Part shown: piece after piece, positions 23,519-34,000 of the stretch | Layout of the letters: each line of letters starts with the position of its first letter | Numbering within the stretch: position 1 is the stretch's first letter | Assembly (NCBI GenBank): GCA_030734395.1 | Contig: JAUZTG010000029.1 | Location: forward strand, 4,402,001 to 4,466,000 | Length of the DNA: 64,000 bases | Direction of reading: 5' to 3' | Source: Sarocladium kiliense | Taxonomy: Eukaryota; Ascomycota; Sordariomycetes; Hypocreales; Sarocladiaceae | The notes under the pieces: model-generated | What the model was told of the DNA's origin: nothing | What the model saw: only the letters and a program-made list of their open reading frames with translations | The model's database searches: none | Position numbers and translations under genes: made by a program

Positions 23519-25327
23519 CTACGCCTCAGATGAAGAACCGCCATTCACCTCACCCCTCGACCCAGACCCCGTCTTTCCCCTCACGTCCTGCCACGTAGCA
23601 CCAAACCTCCTTCCCGTGCTTGCCAACAGACTTTCCTCCTCATCTGCCTCAGCATCTTCATCGAACTCCGCCATGTTCAGCTTCGGCGTGCGGATGAGAG
23701 CGGTAAGGAACACGATAAGGAACAAGCCGAGGAAGGCGAATTGGGCCCAGAAGTCGACGATGCCGAAGAAGGGCCAGGTGATGGTGATGCGGTTGAGGAA
23801 AGTGGACATGACGGATGGAGTGCAGATGTCCTTTGCGTGGGCGAACTTCAGGGCTTCAGAGCATGGAAGGATAAGATCTTTGTGACCGCTGCAGTTGGGC
23901 TGCTCGCCGGGGTGACGGGGTTCACTGGAGCAGAAGGTTTGTGTGCCAAAGGTGGAGTATTGGGGTGCCATGAGCATGGCGACGGAGTAGTTGATGGCAA
24001 GGATGATGAGGGCGAGCATGACGGTTGCGATGAGGAGTGCTTGAGGGGCAGTGCGTCCGCGGCGGATCTGGAAGATGCGGACCCAGAGGAAGCGGATGCC
24101 GACGGTGGCGATGCCGGTGATCGAGCTGCTGAAGAGGAAGAGGATGAGAAGGGCCATGATGATGTAGTCGACCGGGAAGACCTTGGCGGCCTTGACAAAG
24201 ATGAAGTTGATGGGCTGGAAGACGTGGATCTGACCCAGGATGTAGCCGCAGCGAGACTTGCAGATGGAGTTCTTGGCCTTGTCGATACCGGTGATGAGCA
24301 TAGAGGCCCAGATGAGGAGTGAGAGGAGCAGGAGGAGGATGCCGCCAATCATCTTGATGGGACGAAAGAGCGCGCAGAGCTTAAGCCATGTCTGGTAAAG
24401 CTTGCTTCGTCCTTCACCTTGTGCTTCAGCTGCGAGGCGCTCACGGCGGACGAGGGTCTGCTCCTCGCGAATCAGAGCATCGAGCTCGCGCCTGTCTTTG
24501 CGCGGCATGCCATCTGGGCGACCAGTGTTGCGCATCTCAAGCTGGCGTTGACGCTCGCGGTTAGCCTCGAGCTGTGAGGCGGTGTTCTCAGAAAGCTGAG
24601 GAGCTGAGATGGATGGGGCGGACTTGATGAGGGAGATGGGGAGGAGAGCGAGACCGGCGCCGGTATAGACGACGTAGAGAAGGGTGCCGAGTGTGACGAG
24701 GAGACCGAGTGCGAATGTCAGGGCCTTTTCGCCGTGGTTTTGCGAGATGAGTTTCTTGTAGTAGTCGAGATCCCAATGGTCTTTGGAACTGTCACCTGCC
24801 GCCGGGACGAAGAAGCCGAGGAGGAAAAGGACGACGACGAGAGCAAGGAAGAAGGTTGTGTATTTGGCGGCAGCAACGAACCTGCTTGTCCATGTACGGC
24901 CCTCCTCCTCAAACTCAATCTCATCGTACTCTTCGTACCAGAAGTAGGAGAAGGGAATGACGAGCAAGCACAGCAGTGCATCGAAGCTGTATAGGCAGTA
25001 GTACACCACCTTGAGTGTGAATAGGATGCTCTCAACGCGCTCAGGAGTCGCCCAATCCTTCTTCGTACCGTTGGATGATGAGGAAGTTGCGGAAACAAGA
25101 GCGATGTCGACTGGTAGGAGGAGGACTGTGGCAAGGAGGGACGTGAGGCTGATAATGGCGACGATGCTGACGATGGCAGAGCGTTCGCGGGGAGTTTGCC
25201 AGGTGAATGTCGTGATAACGGCGGCGATGAGGCAGAGGCCTATGGCGACGGCGTAGGCAATCCAGATGAGGGACGTCTGGAGGAGGCCAGCGCTGGCCAT
25301 GATTGATATATCGGCTATCTCAGCCAT
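23519..25327 (-). CDS. Probable lysosomal/vacuolar cobalamin transporter (LMBD1 family)
   Basis: Intronless 602-aa membrane protein of the LMBR1/LMBD1 family, which in animals exports cobalamin from lysosomes; fungal members are annotated the same way by homology. About nine hydrophobic segments are visible, beginning with LIWIAYAVAIGLCLIAAVITTF. A long cytosolic loop (about residues 240-310) is rich in charged residues (NRERQRQLEMRN, RKDRRELDALIREEQTLVRRERL), as typical of the family. The C-terminus is acidic (FDEDAEADEEESLL) followed by a Gly/Ser tail. A second in-frame ATG at 25300 would give a protein nine residues shorter. Convergent with the ANCHR-like gene, 218 bp apart. Confidence 0.93.
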   Translation of the reverse strand: MAEIADISIMASAGLLQTSLIWIAYAVAIGLCLIAAVITTFTWQTPRERSAIVSIVAIISLTSLLATVLLLPVDIALVSATSSSSNGTKKDWATPERVESILFTLKVVYYCLYSFDALLCLLVIPFSYFWYEEYDEIEFEEEGRTWTSRFVAAAKYTTFFLALVVVLFLLGFFVPAAGDSSKDHWDLDYYKKLISQNHGEKALTFALGLLVTLGTLLYVVYTGAGLALLPISLIKSAPSISAPQLSENTASQLEANRERQRQLEMRNTGRPDGMPRKDRRELDALIREEQTLVRRERLAAEAQGEGRSKLYQTWLKLCALFRPIKMIGGILLLLLSLLIWASMLITGIDKAKNSICKSRCGYILGQIHVFQPINFIFVKAAKVFPVDYIIMALLILFLFSSSITGIATVGIRFLWVRIFQIRRGRTAPQALLIATVMLALIILAINYSVAMLMAPQYSTFGTQTFCSSEPRHPGEQPNCSGHKDLILPCSEALKFAHAKDICTPSVMSTFLNRITITWPFFGIVDFWAQFAFLGLFLIVFLTALIRTPKLNMAEFDEDAEADEEESLLASTGRRFGATWQDVRGKTGSGSRGEVNGGSSSEA

Positions 25328-26010
25328 GTTGGGTGGTTGAAGACGCGTCGCAGGGAGAACGGCTCGAAGTCGTATTTCGCACGCGAAATGATGTCGAAGC
25401 TGGAAAACACGACTGGGTGACGATGTTGTTGCAAGGTGTTGATGTTCCGTCGGTAGTGCGGCAGTGCTGGAATGTAAGATACGGAAATCAAGTTTGGGGT
25501 TGGTTTATGCTGCAGCTTTTGGAGCTTGGGTAGCGTGCCTCATGCCCGTACGTGTTTCGAGGAACGGTGACGCAATCTCGATTTTGGGGGAGGGAGCCCC
25601 ACTGGAGCTACGGCTAGGGCGGGGACTGGAGGGCGATCATCAGATCTGCCGCCTTGGAAGTCGATGAGATGGTTGAAGATGAGCAGAGGTAATGATCAAG
25701 GCAGACGAACAAGATGGATTAAGTTTGACTAGTGAAATGGCATTGTATGCTCAAGACACCTTGCTACGAGGATATGACCCTGGGAAGGTCTTAAGTGAGG
25801 CTCCTCTTATGACACATCGCACACATCACAATGTCTTTCTCAGAATGGGACATATCATCATCAGAATGGGAAACGAGAAAGTTTATTCATATGCCGGCTC
25901 AGATTAATCATCGTACGTGCTGTGATCTTATCATGTCTCATACCACGCTCATCGCTGTATATCGTGTCAAGTCCCCAACGCCTATACCATCTGTGAAGCA
26001 CCATCCATCG
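25328..26010. other. Intergenic, promoter side of the LMBD1-type gene
   Basis: About 680 bp between the LMBD1-type start and the fasciclin stop. No gene seen. Confidence 0.5.
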
Positions 26011-26731
26011 TTAAACATAATTCAACACACCCTTCAGGATCCACTATCATATGTGTCAGTTCAGCACAATGTGGCTGCATCTCAAGAGAAAGTAGTTCAC
26101 TTACCACTTCGCCGTTCGCGACCTGGTTCGCGACGCGGTCAACTTCCACCCCGTCCGGCATGACCACTTTCTTTCCATCCTTCTCCTCCCACCACACATC
26201 CCGACCACCAATTGTCTTTACTTTCTCGCCTTTCTCCCATGGGTTCTTCGTGACGAGATGCGCCTCGACGAAGCGTCGCAGGTTGGCATTTGCGCGATCC
26301 TGACCATCATCGCCCTCATATGCGCTTGCACCGTGCGCATCGTAGTCACGTGGTGACTCCCATGGTTTGCGTGGAAGGGACTCGATGGCAGAGTTGAGTG
26401 GCGCAAGGACAGTGGTGTTTGTGGATAGGTCTGATAGTAGAGAGGTGGTGGTCGTTTGCATGCGGGTGAGGGAGGAGAAGGTAGTGAGGGAGCGGAGGGT
26501 GCCGAGGATGTCGTTGAGAGGCACTGACGGCTGGATGGTCATGTCGCCGTCTTTGTCTGTAGAGGGAGGCATGATCGGAAGTTGTCCAAAGGACAAAGGC
26601 TGATGAATATGCTTATCGGAGGCAGATGGAGACGCCTTGCCGCTTGGTCGTGAGCTGAAGGGAAAGAGGAGCTGGGCGTCGGTAAGGGCGGGAAGAGCGA
26701 GGAGAAGGAGTGGCGATAGTGAGAAGCGCAT
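26011..26731 (-). CDS. Secreted fasciclin (FAS1) domain protein
   Basis: Exons 26731-26105 and 26043-26011 give 219 aa. A signal peptide occupies the first ~19 residues (MRFSLSPLLLLALPALTDA). One FAS1 domain follows: LNDILGTLRSLTTFSSL is the first helix and STNTTVLAPLNSAIESLP the H1 motif. The terminal 61-nt intron (GTAAGT...GATAG) is well supported: removing it turns a nonsensical tail into GEVWILKGVLNYV, the usual end of fungal FAS1 proteins of this type. FAS1 domains mediate adhesion at cell surfaces; vacuolar members also exist. Two perfect TCACGTGA palindromes sit about 140 bp upstream of the start. Confidence 0.9.
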
Positions 26732-28636
26732 GGTTTCAAGCCTTGTAGATGGCGTGTGCTACTGTTGGGACGAAGGTTTGATGCCGATGCTGATATCCAG
26801 GCACTGGCTCTAAAGGCGGGTCACGTCATGGTAGTGGGCGGACAGGACGCCCCGCGGCCTACAGCTATCGTCACGTGACGCATCACGTGAGCTTCCTCGA
26901 AAAGAGGCCCCCGGCTCGGCGACCGGACGTGAGGATGAGGTGAAATCTCCGTGGTTCGAGGGTCCGAAGTCGCTCATGTGCATCACATTATCGGAGTTTG
27001 AGCACGTACAATCACCTTACAGCTCATCCTGGGCAACTAGGATCAACGGCACGCCAGAAATTCTGGCCCCGTCTGTAACCGTAACTCTGAGTGGCTCGAG
27101 GGAGCGGTTAGTCGAATAGCCTCGCTTTGTTGAATACCCGGCCTTTGAGGCCCCTGTGGCAACATTTTGCGTAGAATCTGGGGATAGCAAATTGGACTCA
27201 TAAAATGAGAGCCAAAAAGTCTGGGGAAAATGCACGAGGACGGCAGTGGTGGCCATGCATGATTCATGGCTTGGATACCTAGACAATCACATGTGAAGGA
27301 AGGCAGTGTTTGGCCCAGCAGCCAGAGAGGGATGATGCACCATGACAGAGGGCAGTGAGCTCGGCCAATGACAGGGCGGGTAATGGTGCTCACGGAGCAA
27401 CGGTCATGTGGGAGGCGCCCATCATCTGACGACCAAGGGTAGGCTTAGGCCGTCTGGAATGGAATTCACATGTGAGTAGCACATGTTTTTGGTTTTGGTA
27501 GTGAAGGGGCCGCAATACCTTGGTCTATCGCTTTTACTTACCATGTCTCATCTGCGAGCAGGAATCCAAGCCTGGTCATGGCATTTCGGGTTGTTGATGT
27601 CGCAGTGCTGTTGCGCATCCTGGAGCGGCATTGGCACTAAACCCGAAAAGGAGTGAGCCTCGGTCTACACTGTGCCGAAAGCAGGTGGACAGAAGACGAG
27701 ATGAGACAAACGGATGAGGTCTGGGGAATAATTGTCGAAGAGGGGGAACACATGAAGTAGAAATGAAGTCGCAACGGGTAATAATGCTGCATGATATCCC
27801 ACGGGTGCCTGACTGAGATCTGTGCCGAGGAAGTGGGAGTCGAGGATGCGATGTAGCGCATGCAGAACATGGGGGTGATCATCTCAAACCGCTGACAGGC
27901 GGCTCAAAGTCACTTTGGTGACGCCATGTGCCAGAGACACAGTTACTGCTGGCAGTGAGCACAGCGTACCTCGGTGTGGGGAAAAGCTGCCTGTACGTAC
28001 CTGTACCTGGACTTGTGCCTTCGCAGGTCAATGTCCCGGGCCGAGCACTTGGAGATCAGGAAAAGCGAGAGAGACTGGCCACATCATCAGGCCACAAAAT
28101 GACATGGTCAAGATCTAGACAAAGTACTTCGATGCCTACAACTACTGTGAGAATCAATTCCTCAAACTTTAACCCCGAATTTGCACCTCCTGCGCGCTCA
28201 AGGCCGACCTCAAGCTGGGCCTCGGCTTTCCCTCCGTCCCCCGATCCTCCCCCGCTACCAGAAGATGAGGCCAGCAATGGGTACCGGCTACCTGAGTGTT
28301 GCAGTGGACTGCCCGCATTTTCCAGCGGGGCAGTCCGGTAGCGGCACCTGGTGGGGCGGGACCTGGGGTCGGTCGGGTCCCTCTACAGCGTTGCGCATTG
28401 GCAATCCAGGCCACTGCTCTAGCACAGGCGCAAAGCCCCGGAACACCGCCGCCGCCTTAAGCTTCGCGACGCTTGCTGCTCTTTCTTCTTCTACTCGTAC
28501 ACTCCCACCCATTCCTCTCCATCCTTCATCCTCCTCTCTTCCTCTCCTTCATCATCTCTCTCTGTCATCACTTTTGCGCCTCTTGATACCCCCTTGACTG
28601 CTCTTTGCAGTTGATCCTTCACACACAACGACAGCC
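26732..28636. other. Intergenic region between divergent fasciclin and fumarate reductase genes
   Basis: About 1.9 kb without a supported gene. Contains the twin E-box element at 26871-26890. Upstream of the reductase, a C+T-rich leader at 28480-28600 (repeated CTCTC and TTCATC) looks like a fungal 5' UTR/core promoter. Frames in between are short and uninformative. Confidence 0.55.
26871..26890. promoter_or_regulatory. Twin TCACGTGA palindromes (bHLH sites)
   Basis: Two perfect copies of TCACGTGA at 26871-26878 and 26883-26890, whose centres are 12 bp apart. The octamer is the classical CBF1-type bHLH site. They lie 140-160 bp upstream of the fasciclin start codon on the - strand and about 1.75 kb from the reductase start. 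Binding is inference. Confidence 0.6.
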
Positions 28637-30768
28637 ATGGCTCCCAGAGTGATCGTCGTCGGCGGTGGCCGTAAGTTTCCCCAGCCTAACTCTCCCTCGT
28701 TCCAATGCTTCCGTTCCCCCGGACACGCATTGGACGTCCCTTTCATAGGAAAGAATCATTCAAACTCACAATCTTGCAGTTTCTGGCCTCAGCGCTGCGC
28801 ACACAATCTACCTCGCCGGTGGAAACGTCGTGGTTCTTGACAAGCAGGGTACGTGAGCTTACGTCTTCTTCCCCAGGATCACATGTGAATCCCGGGCCCC
28901 CTCCTGCTCCAGTGCTGACTCGGCATCGCAACACAGGGTTCTTCGGCGGAAACTCCACAAAGGCCACTTCCGGTATCAACGGTGCCCTCACTCGCACACA
29001 GGTTGATGCCGGCATCGCAGACAGCGTGAAGCAGTTCTACGATGACACCCTGAAGTCGGCCCGTGACAAGGCTCGTCCGGATCTCATCAAGGTCCTCACT
29101 TACAAGTCTGCTGCCGCTGTCGAGTGGCTGCAGGATGTCTTCAACCTAGACCTCACTCTTGTCTCCCGTCTTGGGTAAGCTTCCGTCGCTTTCTTCTTTC
29201 TTAGTGCTACAACGTGCTGACCGTCCCAAAGTGGCCACTCACAGCCCCGTACTCACCGTGGCCACGATGCCAAGTTCCCCGGTATGGCCATTACCTACGC
29301 CCTCATGCAGCGCCTCGAGGAGCTCGCCGAGAACGAGCCCGACCGTGTCGAGATCATCAAGAAGGCTCGCGTCACCGGCTTGAACAAGGAGGGTAACAAG
29401 ATCAACGGCGTTACCTACGAGCACAACGGCGAGTCCGTCACAGTCGATGGTCCCGTTATCCTGGCCACTGGTGGCTACGCTGCAGACTTTGGCGAGGGCT
29501 CTCTCCTCAAGCAGCACCGTCCCGATACTTTTGGCCTCGCCACCACCAACGGCACTCACGCCACTGGTGACGGTCAGAAGATGGTCATGGCCATTGGCGG
29601 TAACGGCATTGACATGGACAAGGTCCAGGTTCACCCCACAGGTCTCGTCGACCCCAAGGACCCTGGCTCCAAGTGGAAGTTCCTTGCTGCCGAGGCCCTC
29701 CGTGGTGAGGGTGGTCTCCTGCTCAATGCTGACGGCGACCGCTTCTGCGATGAGCTCGGTCACCGTGACTACGTCTCCGGCATGATGTGGAAGGAGAAGG
29801 AGAAGAACAAGTTCCCCATCCGCCTCATCCTCAACTCCAAGGCCTCTAACACCCTCGACTTCCACACTCGCCACTACTCTGGCCGTGGTCTCATGAAGAA
29901 GATGACCGGTAAGGAGCTTGCCAAGGAGATCGGCTGCACTCCCGAGCACCTCCAGAAGACCTTCACTACCTACAACGCCATTGCCGATGGCAAGCAGAAG
30001 GACCCCTGGGGCAAGAAGTTCTTCCACAATGGCCCCCTCGATGTCAACGATGACTTCCACGTCGCGGTGATGGAGCCGGTCCTGCACTTCACCATGGGTG
30101 GTATCGAGATCAATGACAAGGCCCAGGTCCTCAACAAGGAGCAGCAGCCCTTCGAGGGTCTGTTCGCCTGCGGTGAGCTTGCTGGAGGTGTTCACGGTGC
30201 TAACCGTCTCGGTGGCTCATCTCTCCTCGGCTGTGTCGTCTACGGACGCGTCGCCGGTGACACCGCCAGCAACTACCTCTTCCAGCAGGCTCTCAGCGGC
30301 GCCGGCGGCGCTGCCCAGCGTCTCGGCCAGATCTCTCTCCACCTCGACCCCTCCGCCCCTGGCCGTCTCACCGTTGAGTGGGCTGGTGCCGGCTCCGGCA
30401 GCGGCGTTCCCCAGCAACACACTACCTCAGCGGCCGGTCCCTCCCCGGCTAAGGACGGCAGCGGTGCAAAGGCGTCCAAGCCCAACAACCCCAAGGAATT
30501 CACCATTCCCGAGAAGGAGTTTACTATGGAGGAGGTTGCCAAGCACAATACTGAGGACGACCTGTGGGTTGTCGTCAAGGGTGTTGTCATGGACCTGACT
30601 GGCTGGCTGGATGAGCACCCCGGCGGTCCTCAGGCCATCAAGAACTTCATGGGTCGGGACGCGACTGAGGAGTTCGAGATGTTGCACGACGATGAGGTGA
30701 TTCCCAAGTATGCGCCACAGCAGGTCATTGGCCGGGTGAAGGGCCAGACCCCAAGCCTGGAGCTGTAG
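28637..30768 (+). CDS. Soluble fumarate reductase (Osm1-like flavoprotein) with C-terminal cytochrome b5 domain
   Basis: Reduces fumarate to succinate, reoxidising flavin cofactors when oxygen is short. Exons 28637-28670, 28780-28848, 28937-29174 and 29232-30768 give 625 aa. Splicing rebuilds the FAD-binding Rossmann start MAPRVIVVGGGLSGLSAAH, then KQGFFGGNSTKATSGINGA and LGGHSQPRTHRG. Active-site landmarks include QVHPTGLVDP, ALRGEGGLLLNADGDRF, GELAGGVHGANRLGGSSL. A Ser/Gly/Pro/Ala-rich linker (about residues 500-535) leads to a cytochrome b5 domain (KEFTMEEVAKHNTEDDLWVV, heme ligand in DEHPGGPQ, second His likely in FEMLHDDE). No N-terminal targeting peptide precedes the Rossmann fold, so a cytosolic form is expected. 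Codon use is strongly C-ending, as in highly expressed fungal genes. Confidence 0.95.
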
Positions 30769-31039
30769 ACGGGTGACCAAGAGAGGGACATGACGCGGAA
30801 GATGGCTTTTAGGCGTAAAAGGTGTATCTGTACAGATAGCATGATGAATGTGTTTATATGATTTTGGTTAAATACAAGAGCTTTCACCTTATCTGATGAT
30901 GATCTTGATCACTGTGAGGTTACGTGTATGGTCTGTGGTGGAGTATTGAACCCCTCACTCCACCTCACAGCTCATACTATACTCGTCAACAACAGCACCG
31001 CGTCCATCAGATATAGCCATTCCCGTCCCATCTCTCACG

Positions 31040-31927
31040 ATGTCTGACCCTGTTTGTCGCCTCGGCGGGGCCTCAAACTACTGGCTCTATCACCCTTCCC
31101 GAGGCTACGACCTCACCCGCTCCCTCACCCCAAAGCTAACACTCCACACAACAACCTCCTTACCTATCACCATCTGTCCCTCGACTACCGCCTTGATTAC
31201 CATCGACATGCAGAACTTCTTCCTTGACCCTGCAGCCGGACGACCTCTCAACCCTCTTGCTGTGGAAGCTGAGAAGAGGTTACTTGAGCTGGGGATACCG
31301 GCTTGTAGAGAGGCTGGGATTCAGGTTGTGTATCTGACTTGGGGGATCGAAGAGGAGGAGGTTGAGGAGGGGTTGCCGCCTTGTGTGATTCGGGGGTTTG
31401 GGGCGGTGTTGGAGGGGGATTTGGAGGATGTGGATGGGGAGCCACTCGTGGAGAGGTTTGGGGACAAGAGGACTGTTGGGGAGGAGATGGGGGATGTGAA
31501 GCTGGAGGATGGGGAGGTTGTGCCTGGTGGGAAGATCCTCTTGCGAGATCAATGGAACACAGCTCTCCATCCTCCCTTTGAAGACTCCTTCCAGGCATCA
31601 CAAGCCTTCCCCCTACCAGACGTGCGCTTCCACAAATCTCGCATCTCCGGCTTCTCCTCCCCTTCGCTCCCCATCGTCCAGTTCTTGAAGCAGCAAGGGA
31701 TCAAGACGTTGCTGTTCAACGGGGTGAACACGGACCAGTGTGTGATGGCGAGTTTGGAGGATGCGGCGGCGATGGGGTTTGATTGTGTGTTGATGAGGGA
31801 TGGGTGTGCAACGGGAAGCCCGGACTATGCGAGGAAGGCGGTGGAGTTTAATTGTAGGAAGAATTGGGGCTTTGTAGCAGAGTTGGGGGGGTTATTGCAG
31901 GGGGTGAGGGCGATGGAGGTGAGGTGA
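31040..31927 (+). CDS. Isochorismatase-family cysteine hydrolase
   Basis: Intronless 295-aa protein of the isochorismatase-like fold. The catalytic triad is visible: Asp56 in ALITIDMQNFFLDP, Lys near 198 in RFHKSRISGF, and Cys near 233 in NGVNTDQCVMASLEDA, preceded by the usual non-prolyl turn. Members hydrolyse isochorismate, nicotinamide, N-carbamoyl compounds and similar substrates; which one cannot be told from sequence. No signal peptide, so probably cytosolic. The third quarter (about 31260-31550) is unusually G-rich and acidic (EEEEVEEGLPP), an insertion relative to compact family members. It lies 271 bp downstream of the fumarate reductase gene on the same strand. Confidence 0.88.
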   Translation: MSDPVCRLGGASNYWLYHPSRGYDLTRSLTPKLTLHTTTSLPITICPSTTALITIDMQNFFLDPAAGRPLNPLAVEAEKRLLELGIPACREAGIQVVYLTWGIEEEEVEEGLPPCVIRGFGAVLEGDLEDVDGEPLVERFGDKRTVGEEMGDVKLEDGEVVPGGKILLRDQWNTALHPPFEDSFQASQAFPLPDVRFHKSRISGFSSPSLPIVQFLKQQGIKTLLFNGVNTDQCVMASLEDAAAMGFDCVLMRDGCATGSPDYARKAVEFNCRKNWGFVAELGGLLQGVRAMEVR

Positions 31928-32461
31928 GGGATGGTACAGAGCAGGGCTGGTTGTGATGAGGGTACGTATATCTGTCGCATGTCGCAAGGTTGTACATGTC
32001 ACCGGAGGCCAGGTGTAGGTGTGAGCTGCGCAGAGATTTAGAGGCGTTTTTGCTACTCATTGACTGTGACAATCATATAACAGTGAATCAAGAACATAGA
32101 ACCATGGGCCTTATTCCGACGTCTTCTTTCCGCGGCCAAGCCTCCAATCCATTGAGAGCCCAGCGTTTGCCACTCATTGCATGTCATACGAACAAGAACG
32201 GCGCATTGACAGGTCTGAACGATTTGCGCGGCTCATGGCCTCCAGAATGCTCGATACACCACAGTTGACCGTACCGCTCAATACCTTGTTGTTCTTCAAA
32301 AATAAGATGCTGGATCCGAGTGGCTGCACAACACAAGCTGTGAGCTGTGAAGATGTTGATTGAGTCTGTGCGTGTATGTGCGAGTCATCCTCCAGATCAT
32401 CTCCCTTCTTTGTCTCATCGATTCCAGTCTCTCATACTATCAACCTCCACGACATTTAGCA
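31928..32461. other. Intergenic (convergent gene ends)
   Basis: About 530 bp between the ends of two convergent genes. Nothing recognised beyond probable 3' UTRs. Confidence 0.5.
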
Positions 32462-33475
32462 TCAAATACTGTTGCATCCTGTCGCTTGCCTTGTTGCCGA
32501 TGGCTGACCCTCCGGCTCTTTTGGAGCTTTCCTCTTCAGGGGTCGCTTTTGGTATGGAAGGGCCGACTCGAATCCTTTGACCTTGGGGAATTCGGCTTCT
32601 GGTCCAAAAATAACCTTCCAAAGGGCATCAAACCCGCGGACCAGTTCAGAGGTCCATGGATCCTCGACCCTTGAAGTTCTCGAATCGTATGCTCGCTCAA
32701 TTTGCTTCTGCGCCGCTAGAAGGTCTCGGCATTTTGCATCGTGTTGGTCTCGGAGGTACTGATTGAAGATCGTTTCAGCAATGGCACATTGTCGAATTGC
32801 CGCGACCTCTCCTGGATGGAGCCTCTGACTTAGCTCATTGGCGATGAGATGCAACCGTTTTGTATTCCAGGTCAGCGGGCTGTCACTAACTGACTTGGCC
32901 TTCTCAGCAGACTCGGTCCATGTGCAGATTGTAGCTGCGCCTTGCACTCGGACCAGTTTCTCGACGAAGTTCCGGTTCTTCAGCGGTTCCGCCATACCTT
33001 TCATCTTCTCCTCAAAGAGTATCGCCCAGTCTAGGATGGTCCTTCTAGCCTTTGTGTCAAGAACCATGATGCTTGCGTCATCGAAATCTTTCAGAACGCG
33101 GTTCATGAAGGGAACCTTCCATATATGACCTTGACGAGCCGCCATGTGGGTGATCAGGGAGCCGCACTTTTGCATGACCTGTTCCCGAGTGATAGACCTG
33201 GTTACCTTGACGATGTCGCAGTCCTTCGTTTTCCAGGGGCCGTCAGGCCCATAACCTATATCGTAAATCAACTCCTTGTCATGCTCAGATGAAAGCTGAA
33301 ACTTCTTCCCGGATGGTACCTGGGCCTCAGGCTTGACATGAAGGGCGTCCTTGCTCATCCGCCATGGGGTGCGAGTGCCCCAGACACTGAGGCACGGAGG
33401 GTGATCGCTCATGATTCGGTTGGCAAGCTGTTGACCAGAATTGAGGTTCCATGAGTGGAAGTCAAGTTCGCGCAA
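32462..33475 (-). CDS. Hypothetical protein, weakly ankyrin-like segment
   Basis: Continuous 337-codon frame. I do not recognise a family with confidence. The segment MQKCGSLITHMAARQGHIWKV and the following DTKARRTILDWAI resemble degenerate ankyrin repeats in spacing. The C-terminus is basic (KRPLKRKAPKEPEGQ) and could act as a nuclear localisation signal (inference). No signal peptide or membrane segment. An ATG at 33412 (MSDHPPCLSVWG) is a reasonable alternative start. A neighbouring orphan gene lies upstream on the same strand. Confidence 0.6.
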   Translation of the reverse strand: MRELDFHSWNLNSGQQLANRIMSDHPPCLSVWGTRTPWRMSKDALHVKPEAQVPSGKKFQLSSEHDKELIYDIGYGPDGPWKTKDCDIVKVTRSITREQVMQKCGSLITHMAARQGHIWKVPFMNRVLKDFDDASIMVLDTKARRTILDWAILFEEKMKGMAEPLKNRNFVEKLVRVQGAATICTWTESAEKAKSVSDSPLTWNTKRLHLIANELSQRLHPGEVAAIRQCAIAETIFNQYLRDQHDAKCRDLLAAQKQIERAYDSRTSRVEDPWTSELVRGFDALWKVIFGPEAEFPKVKGFESALPYQKRPLKRKAPKEPEGQPSATRQATGCNSI

Positions 33476-34000
33476 GAAGGGAGGAGAAAGTCAGGTTGAA
33501 GGGCGTTACAGGAGCACGCGTCAGACAACACTCTGGACCCGCAGACGGGCAGCTGCAGAGGGTGGAGGCCCTACAGCTGTTGTCCAAGTGTTGTGCACCG
33601 ATGGATTCCGTTCAAACTGATTCATGCATTCAAGGACTACTGATTTGTCACCTGTAGTGGTTGATGAATCGTGGACTTTGGCGAATGGGAGTCTAGTTGA
33701 CATCCTTAGGCGCGTAAGATGATACGCATCTTCATCGGTATAAGGTCACAAGAAAAGGACGATAGCCACATGAAATCAAATGCTTCGTTCATTTTATCAC
33801 GATCCGTCTACTTCTGCTCTGGCTTCGACTCCAGTAGGCCACAGGCTAGGGCTTGATCAGACTGGTATCTTCTTCCAAGCTTCAGAGCCATGATACGATG
33901 CTTTGAGAGCCACACGGATCCAGATCTCGAGTCGAGATCTGTTGTCAGCCTACTATTCTGGTCATTGGGGCTCAGAGGGTGGTAGTCTCCCACGCGGATC
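33476..34000. other. Intergenic
   Basis: About 525 bp between two - strand orphan genes; nothing recognised. The palindrome GATCTCGAGTCGAGATC-like stretch near 33921-33938 is an inverted repeat that could form a short hairpin. Confidence 0.4.

Noticed and set aside
23741..24348. Acidic + strand frame and Ser-rich - strand frame
   Set aside because: Shadows of the LMBD1-type transporter gene in other frames.
29239..30195. 318-codon frame on the - strand
   Set aside because: It lies antisense to the fumarate reductase gene and results from its strongly biased third-codon positions. The sense frame has clear domains.
33915..33940. Inverted repeat that might be a terminator or mobile-element end
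   Set aside because: Only a short GATCTCGAGTCGAGATC-type palindrome; no target duplication or transposase, and such hairpins are not fungal terminators.
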